NCBI RefSeq assembly: GCF_001442615.1
Contig: NZ_LMXN01000014.1
Span: 62,001 to 126,000 of the forward strand
Direction of reading: 5' to 3'
Origin: Algoriphagus resistens
Lineage (GTDB): Bacteria > Bacteroidota > Bacteroidia > Cytophagales > Cyclobacteriaceae
DNA length: 64,000 nucleotides
In this document: positions 59,492 to 64,000 of the stretch, piece after piece
Numbering within the stretch: the stretch's first letter is position 1
How the letters are laid out: each line of letters starts with the position of its first letter
Made by a program: the position numbers and the translations under genes
The notes under the pieces: model-generated
Databases searched by the model: none
The model's input: the letters and a program-made list of their open reading frames with translations, nothing else
What the model was told of the DNA's origin: nothing

Positions 59492-60844
59492 ATGTCTAAA
59501 ATAGTGAAGCTTAAGAAAGGTTTTGACATCAATATGGTGGGAAAGGCTAAGCAAGAGCTTGCTGATTTCGCCCCGGCGCAAACCTTCGCAATTAAGCCGA
59601 CAGACTTTATCGGGCTCCAGCGCCCTAAAGTTCTTGTCAATGAAGGAGATACCGTAAAGGCAGGTACTCCAATCCTGATCGACAAAGCATTGGATCAGGT
59701 AATTTATGCAGCTCCTGTTTCCGGCAAGATCGTCGAAATCAAAAGAGGGGATCGTCGTAAATTGCTTGAAATCAAAATTTTGTCTGATGCAACCATCACC
59801 CATGAGCAGTTGGGGCAAGTTGACATTGTTTCTCTGGACAGAGATGCTTTGGCAGCAAAACTAGCAGCAAGTGGCACTTGGCCAAACATCATCCAAAGAC
59901 CTTTCGGTATAGTTGCAAATCCTGCCGATACTCCTAAGAGTATTTTCATTTCTGCTTTTGATACACATCCTCTAGCTCCGGATTATGCTTTTGCATTGCA
60001 AGGTCAGGAGAAATATCTCCAGGCTGGTATTGAGGCGTTGGCCAAATTGACAAGTGGCAAGGTTCACTTGAATGTAGATGGTTCCAAGGCTGTTCCGACA
60101 GTTTTTTCAAATCTGAAAGGTGCGCAGGTCAATAAGTTCTCAGGTCCGCACCCCGCAGGCAATGTAGGTGTGCAGATTCACCATCTTGACCCTATCAACA
60201 AGGGGGAGATTGCCTGGACTGTCACTCCTTATGGAGTCGCCCAGATTGGTAAATTTATTTTGGAAGGTATTTATGATGCTTCCAAAGTGATTGCAGTGAC
60301 CGGTTCCGAGCTGACTAAAGCTGCCTATGTGAAAACTTACATGGGAGCCAGTGTTTCTACCTTCGTGAAAGGAAATCTTAACTCAGGACATGTGAGAGTA
60401 ATCTCAGGAAATGTGCTAACTGGTGAGAAAATCGCCTTGGAAGGTTTCTTAGGGTTTTATCACAATCAGATTACCGTCATCCCAGAAGGAGATTACTACG
60501 AGTTTATGGGCTGGGCAAAGCCTACCACTAGGTTGAGCTACCATAGAGCACTTGGTTTACTTTCTTTTCTGACTCCCAAAAAAGAATTTGTGATGGATTC
60601 TAATGCGAGGGGTGAGGAGAGAGCTTTTGTGCAGACGGGTGTTTTTGAATCAGTAACTCCAATGGATATTCTTCCAGTTTATCTTTTGAAAGCTATCATG
60701 GCTGAAGATTTCGATGAAATAGAAGAATTGGGGATCTATGAGATCGTGGAGGAAGATTTGGCTCTTTGTGAGTTTGTGGATGTATCAAAGCATCCCGTAC
60801 AGGAGTTGGTGAGAAAAGGAATTGAATTAATCCAATACAGTTAA
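59492..60844 (+). CDS. nqrA: Na+-translocating NADH:quinone reductase subunit A
   Basis: Peripheral cytoplasmic subunit of Na+-NQR, which couples NADH oxidation to Na+ export. The 450-aa protein follows NqrA: LKKGFDINMVGKA start, barrel-sandwich region (VLVNEGDTVKAGTPIL), central FGIVANPADTPKSIFISAFDTHPLAPDY, and GPHPAGNVGVQIHHLDPI. It starts the nqrABCDE run (nqrF would lie beyond the window). Sodium pumping here fits with the two Na+/H+ or Na+/Ca antiporters in the 37-40 kb region. Confidence 0.97.
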   Translation: MSKIVKLKKGFDINMVGKAKQELADFAPAQTFAIKPTDFIGLQRPKVLVNEGDTVKAGTPILIDKALDQVIYAAPVSGKIVEIKRGDRRKLLEIKILSDATITHEQLGQVDIVSLDRDALAAKLAASGTWPNIIQRPFGIVANPADTPKSIFISAFDTHPLAPDYAFALQGQEKYLQAGIEALAKLTSGKVHLNVDGSKAVPTVFSNLKGAQVNKFSGPHPAGNVGVQIHHLDPINKGEIAWTVTPYGVAQIGKFILEGIYDASKVIAVTGSELTKAAYVKTYMGASVSTFVKGNLNSGHVRVISGNVLTGEKIALEGFLGFYHNQITVIPEGDYYEFMGWAKPTTRLSYHRALGLLSFLTPKKEFVMDSNARGEERAFVQTGVFESVTPMDILPVYLLKAIMAEDFDEIEELGIYEIVEEDLALCEFVDVSKHPVQELVRKGIELIQYS

Positions 60845-60849
60845 TCCAT

Positions 60850-62067
60850 ATGAAGTTTCTAAGAGATTTATTGGACAAGCAGAAGCCGCTTTTCGAAAAA
60901 GGAGGAAAGCTTGAAAGTCTATATTACGCATTTGAGGCAGGGGAGACGTTTATGTTTAGCCCTAAGCATACTACAGGTATCAAAGGAGCTCAGGTAAAAG
61001 ATGCTATCGATCTAAAACGGATGATGATCACAGTGGTAATTGCTATGATCCCTTGTTTGCTTTTTGGAATTTACAACACCGGTCACCAGCATTTATTGGC
61101 CACAGGTGGTACAGCGGGTCTTTGGGAAGACTTCGGTGATAAAACCTGGATAGGCGTAAAGTTGGTTTTACCTATCATCATCGTAGCATATGCTGCCGGG
61201 GGAATTGTAGAAGCTATTTTTGCAGTTGTCAGAAAGCACCCAATCAATGAAGGTTTCTTGGTAACGGGAATGCTAATTCCATTGGTGGTGCCGGCCACTA
61301 CGCCATTGTGGCAAGTGGCTTTGGCTACGGTATTCGCAGTAGTGATTGCAAAAGAAGTGTTTGGTGGTACAGGCATGAACGTGCTTAACGTCGCTATGAC
61401 AGCCAGAGCATTCTTATATTTTGCTTATCCTGCACAGATTTCAGGAGATCAGGTTTGGACATACTTAGGGGATAAAATGCCTGTAGATGGCTTCTCTGGA
61501 GCTACCGCACTTTCTGTAGTTTATAACGCAGGCGTAGAAGGCACGCAAACAGCTGTAGAAGCTTTGGCAAGTCATAATACCGTGCTTGGTTCAGGATTGT
61601 ATGAATTTACAAACCTGTTTATGGGATGGATTCCAGGCTCAATTGGAGAAACATCTACCTTGATGGCATTGGTAGGAGCATTGATATTGATTGGTACAGG
61701 TGTAGCAAGCTGGAAAATTATCTTTTCAGGTTTTGCCGGCGCATATATCATGGGATTCGTAATGAACCTTTTTGCGGTGAATGAATACATGGCACTGCCT
61801 CCTGAGTATCATTGGGTAATGGGCGGTTTGGCATTCGGTATTGTCTTTATGGCAACAGATCCGGTGTCTGCCTCGCAAACAGAAACAGGTAAATGGATAT
61901 ATGGTCTTTTGATCGGATTCCTAACAGTGATCATACGGGTGACTAACCCTGCTTACCCGGAGGGGATCATGCTAGCGGTGTTATTTATGAATGTGTTCGC
62001 TCCATTGATCGATTATTATGTAGTTAAGGCAAACAAAACAAGGAGGTTACAACGTGCAACAGTCTAA
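60850..62067 (+). CDS. nqrB: Na+-translocating NADH:quinone reductase subunit B
   Basis: A 405-aa integral subunit with about ten helices. The covalent FMN site is T219 in DGFSGATALS, equivalent to Thr236 of Vibrio NqrB. The early part (MKFLRDLLDKQKP, then EAGETFMFSP) is as in the family. It is six bp after nqrA and overlaps nqrC by 14 bp. Part of the Na+ channel of the complex. Confidence 0.97.
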   Translation: MKFLRDLLDKQKPLFEKGGKLESLYYAFEAGETFMFSPKHTTGIKGAQVKDAIDLKRMMITVVIAMIPCLLFGIYNTGHQHLLATGGTAGLWEDFGDKTWIGVKLVLPIIIVAYAAGGIVEAIFAVVRKHPINEGFLVTGMLIPLVVPATTPLWQVALATVFAVVIAKEVFGGTGMNVLNVAMTARAFLYFAYPAQISGDQVWTYLGDKMPVDGFSGATALSVVYNAGVEGTQTAVEALASHNTVLGSGLYEFTNLFMGWIPGSIGETSTLMALVGALILIGTGVASWKIIFSGFAGAYIMGFVMNLFAVNEYMALPPEYHWVMGGLAFGIVFMATDPVSASQTETGKWIYGLLIGFLTVIIRVTNPAYPEGIMLAVLFMNVFAPLIDYYVVKANKTRRLQRATV

Positions 62068-62818
62068 TACTTATATCATTACGTTCTCCGTCATCTTGAC
62101 GGTGGTTTTGGGATTACTTCTTTCAGGTACTTCACAGTTGCTGGGGCCTAGGCAGAAAGAGGCGATTGCTTTGGATAACAAAAAGCAGATATTAGGTGCT
62201 GTTATTTCAGGTGAAGAGATTGCTGCAATGACACCTCAGGAAGTTAATGAGTACTATAACAATAGGATTGCATCTGTGGTTGTAGATATTAATGGCAAAG
62301 AAGTAACTGAGCAGGATGGTGTAGCAGTGACTGCAGAAACAGTTGATATCGCTAAGAATTACAAAAAATCGGCTGAAGATCGTTTATACCCAGTTTATAT
62401 TTTCCATGGTGAAGGAAATCCGGATGAGGTTGCCAATTACGTGTTGCCACTTTACGGAGCAGGTCTTTGGGATGCAATCTGGGGATACATTGCCTTGGAT
62501 ACAGATATGAATACTGTGGGCGGTATTACGTTGGCTCACGCCGGTGAAACACCCGGCCTGGGAGCAAGGATTACCGAACCGGGTGTTCAGGCAAGATACG
62601 AGGGGAAAACAATCTTTAACGAATCCGGTGAGCTGGTTGCTGTGGAAATGCAAAAAGGTGAAGGGAAAGATTATTCTGATGATCCACACCAAGTGGATGG
62701 GATGTCCGGTGCTACTATTACCGCGAAGGGAGTGAATAATATGCTGAAGAACTATCTGGGTTATTATAAGGCATACATTGAAAATAAAAAGTCATCTACG
62801 GCTGTAGCTGTACTTTAA
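62054..62818 (+). CDS. nqrC: Na+-translocating NADH:quinone reductase subunit C
   Basis: A 254-aa subunit with one N-terminal helix (IITFSVILTVVLGLLLSG) and a periplasmic domain with the covalent FMN at T221 in DGMSGATITAKG (Vibrio Thr225). The start codon is GTG at 62054 with a classical Shine-Dalgarno AGGAGG at 62041-62046, 7 nt before it, which is unusual for the phylum and decides the start. It overlaps the nqrB end by 14 bp. Confidence 0.96.
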   Translation: MQQSNTYIITFSVILTVVLGLLLSGTSQLLGPRQKEAIALDNKKQILGAVISGEEIAAMTPQEVNEYYNNRIASVVVDINGKEVTEQDGVAVTAETVDIAKNYKKSAEDRLYPVYIFHGEGNPDEVANYVLPLYGAGLWDAIWGYIALDTDMNTVGGITLAHAGETPGLGARITEPGVQARYEGKTIFNESGELVAVEMQKGEGKDYSDDPHQVDGMSGATITAKGVNNMLKNYLGYYKAYIENKKSSTAVAVL

Positions 62819-62848
62819 TCAAATTATCAACTCAAGAATTCTATAAAC

Positions 62849-63532
62849 ATGAGTGCTGAAACTGTAGAAAAAACGATTGAGAAGAAGCCTGCTGAGGCTT
62901 TCCTCTCGAAACGTCGAAAAAAATTAGTCTCTGACCCCTTAGTGGATGAAAATCCAATTACCATTCAGGTACTTGGTATTTGTTCTGCATTAGCGGTTAC
63001 TACCCAGATGAAGCCAACTTTAGTTATGGCCATCTCAGTAATTTTCGTGGTAGTGATGTCTAACTTGGTGATCTCCCTGATGAGAAATACCATTCCTAGT
63101 CGTGTCAGAATTATTGTTCAGCTTGCTGTTGTTGCCACCTTGGTAACTTTGGTAAGTGAAGTTCTCAAGGCATTTGCATACGATATGTACAAAGAACTTT
63201 CTGTATTTGTTGGATTGATTATTACCAATTGTATCGTAATGGGTAGACTTGAGGCATTTGCCTTAGGAAACAAACCTTATGATTCAGTACTTGACGGTTT
63301 CGGATCTGCTTTAGGGTATTCGTGGATTATTCTTACTGTAGCATTCTTTAGAGAATTGCTTGGTTCCGGTGCAGTCTTTGGACTCCCTATTTACGAATCT
63401 ATTTCCAGCATATTCGGTCCGGATTTCAATTTGGCTACGAATGGCCTAATGGTATCCCCTGTAGGAGCATTCATCATCCTTGGATTGATCATTTGGGTAC
63501 AGCGTACCAAAACAGGTTATGTCGAACACTAA
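62849..63532 (+). CDS. nqrD: Na+-translocating NADH:quinone reductase subunit D
   Basis: A 227-aa membrane subunit of the NqrDE/RnfAE family with six helices and the family cysteine-containing segments around LGICSALAVTTQMK and GLIITNCIVMGRLEAFA (C in the first and fourth helices, ligand candidates for the intramembrane iron). It lies 30 bp after nqrC and 14 bp before nqrE. Confidence 0.96.
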   Translation: MSAETVEKTIEKKPAEAFLSKRRKKLVSDPLVDENPITIQVLGICSALAVTTQMKPTLVMAISVIFVVVMSNLVISLMRNTIPSRVRIIVQLAVVATLVTLVSEVLKAFAYDMYKELSVFVGLIITNCIVMGRLEAFALGNKPYDSVLDGFGSALGYSWIILTVAFFRELLGSGAVFGLPIYESISSIFGPDFNLATNGLMVSPVGAFIILGLIIWVQRTKTGYVEH

Positions 63533-63546
63533 AACCAACTGAAGAA

Positions 63547-64000
63547 ATGGAATTATTTAATTTAGGTATTCGGTCGATTTTTATCGACAATATGATTTTC
63601 GCTTACTTCCTTGGAATGTGTTCCTTCTTGGCCGTATCCAAAAAGGTAAGTACAGCAATTGGTCTAGGCGCAGCAGTAATCTTCGTGTTGACGGTGACAG
63701 TTCCGGTGAACTGGTTATTAAATGAATTTGTACTGAAGGAAGGGGCTTTGTCTTGGGTCAATGGTAGTTTGGCCACGATTGATCTTTCCTTCTTGAGATT
63801 CATCATGTTTATTGCTATTATAGCTGCGATGGTTCAACTTGTGGAAATGGTGGTAGAGAAATTTGCTCCAGCACTTTATGGCGCATTGGGTATATTTCTC
63901 CCTTTGATAGCTGTAAACTGTGCAATCCTCGGTGGATCGCTTTTCATGGCTCAAAGAGATTATACCTTGGCAGAATCTGCAGTTTATGGATTTGGATCTG
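63547..64000 (+). CDS. nqrE: Na+-translocating NADH:quinone reductase subunit E, 3' end beyond window
   Basis: The frame from ATG 63547 (MELFNLGIRSIFIDNMIFAY) runs to the right edge without a stop (151 codons; family about 200). It contains the paired NqrD-like features: FAYFLGMCSFLAVSKK and LGIFLPLIAVNCAILGGSLFM, each with the conserved cysteine. Homologous to NqrD, with which it binds the intramembrane iron site. Confidence 0.95.
   Translation, partial: MELFNLGIRSIFIDNMIFAYFLGMCSFLAVSKKVSTAIGLGAAVIFVLTVTVPVNWLLNEFVLKEGALSWVNGSLATIDLSFLRFIMFIAIIAAMVQLVEMVVEKFAPALYGALGIFLPLIAVNCAILGGSLFMAQRDYTLAESAVYGFGS

Noticed and set aside
1..64000. tRNA, rRNA, CRISPR array, prophage or recognised anti-phage system
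   Set aside because: I looked for T-loop motifs, spaced repeats and signature nucleases and saw none. The ORF6N and ATPase fossils are consistent with former mobile DNA but do not form a system.

Overview
The window is chromosomal DNA from a Bacteroidota bacterium, most likely order Cytophagales and close to Cyclobacteriaceae (Algoriphagus-like). The evidence is a SusC/RagA-era outer-membrane set (TonB-dependent receptor with a carboxypeptidase-like beta-sandwich, DUF5916 barrel, OmpA with calcium-binding repeats), a DUF4221 lipoprotein, BshC of bacillithiol synthesis, MnmD without an MnmC oxidase half, an Na+-translocating NADH:quinone reductase, and -7 boxes of the TAnnTTTG type with few Shine-Dalgarno sequences. 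Taxonomy is inferred from gene content only.

Layout. 1-5.6 kb: dusB (cut by the left edge), a CPBP membrane protease, DUF2007, cdsA, glutamate dehydrogenase, psd and a small lipoprotein. cdsA and psd are two steps of phospholipid synthesis. 5.7-8.7 kb (minus): a tightly coupled run of M16 peptidase, ispF, mnmD, a newly called 44-aa membrane peptide and a 157-aa coiled-coil membrane protein. 8.9-11.6 kb: bshC, 5-formyl-THF cyclo-ligase and an outer-membrane protein. 11.9-13.4 kb: an insertion-sequence graveyard (IS3-family orfB lacking orfA and one end, extra end-like sequences, and a 282-bp tandem duplication) directly upstream of the 2-oxoglutarate dehydrogenase genes sucA-sucB-lpd (13.4-19.4 kb). 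19.5-24.3 kb: a DUF2520 Rossmann protein, a plant-type acyl-ACP desaturase, a beta-propeller lipoprotein and an M19 dipeptidase. 24.4-28.5 kb: clpB lies between two decayed accessory genes, an ORF6N-domain pseudogene and a DUF4143-type ATPase pseudogene. 28.5-36.7 kb: a small cysteine-rich CPXCG protein, then a cell-surface cluster on the minus strand (dipeptidyl peptidase IV flanked by two orphan receptor-type beta-sandwich proteins, a DUF5916 barrel and a TonB-dependent receptor). 36.9-41.5 kb: two cation antiporters and OmpA. 41.7-46.6 kb: housekeeping run of M42 peptidase, hpt, adk, obgE, grpE and dnaJ. 47-53.9 kb: a toast-rack protein, an ABC exporter pair, dps, a histidine kinase and prfC. 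54-55.9 kb: a small accessory module of a 58-aa secreted cysteine-rich peptide, a DUF4221 lipoprotein and a thioredoxin-like lipoprotein. 56-64 kb: adenine deaminase, cmk-ispH, and nqrA-E (nqrE cut by the right edge).

The most promising unexplained element is the 54.0-55.9 kb peptide/lipoprotein module, whose peptide gene is separated from its partners by a long hairpin. The remainder is largely core metabolism, cell-envelope and stress functions. No tRNA, rRNA, CRISPR array, prophage or recognisable defence system was seen.
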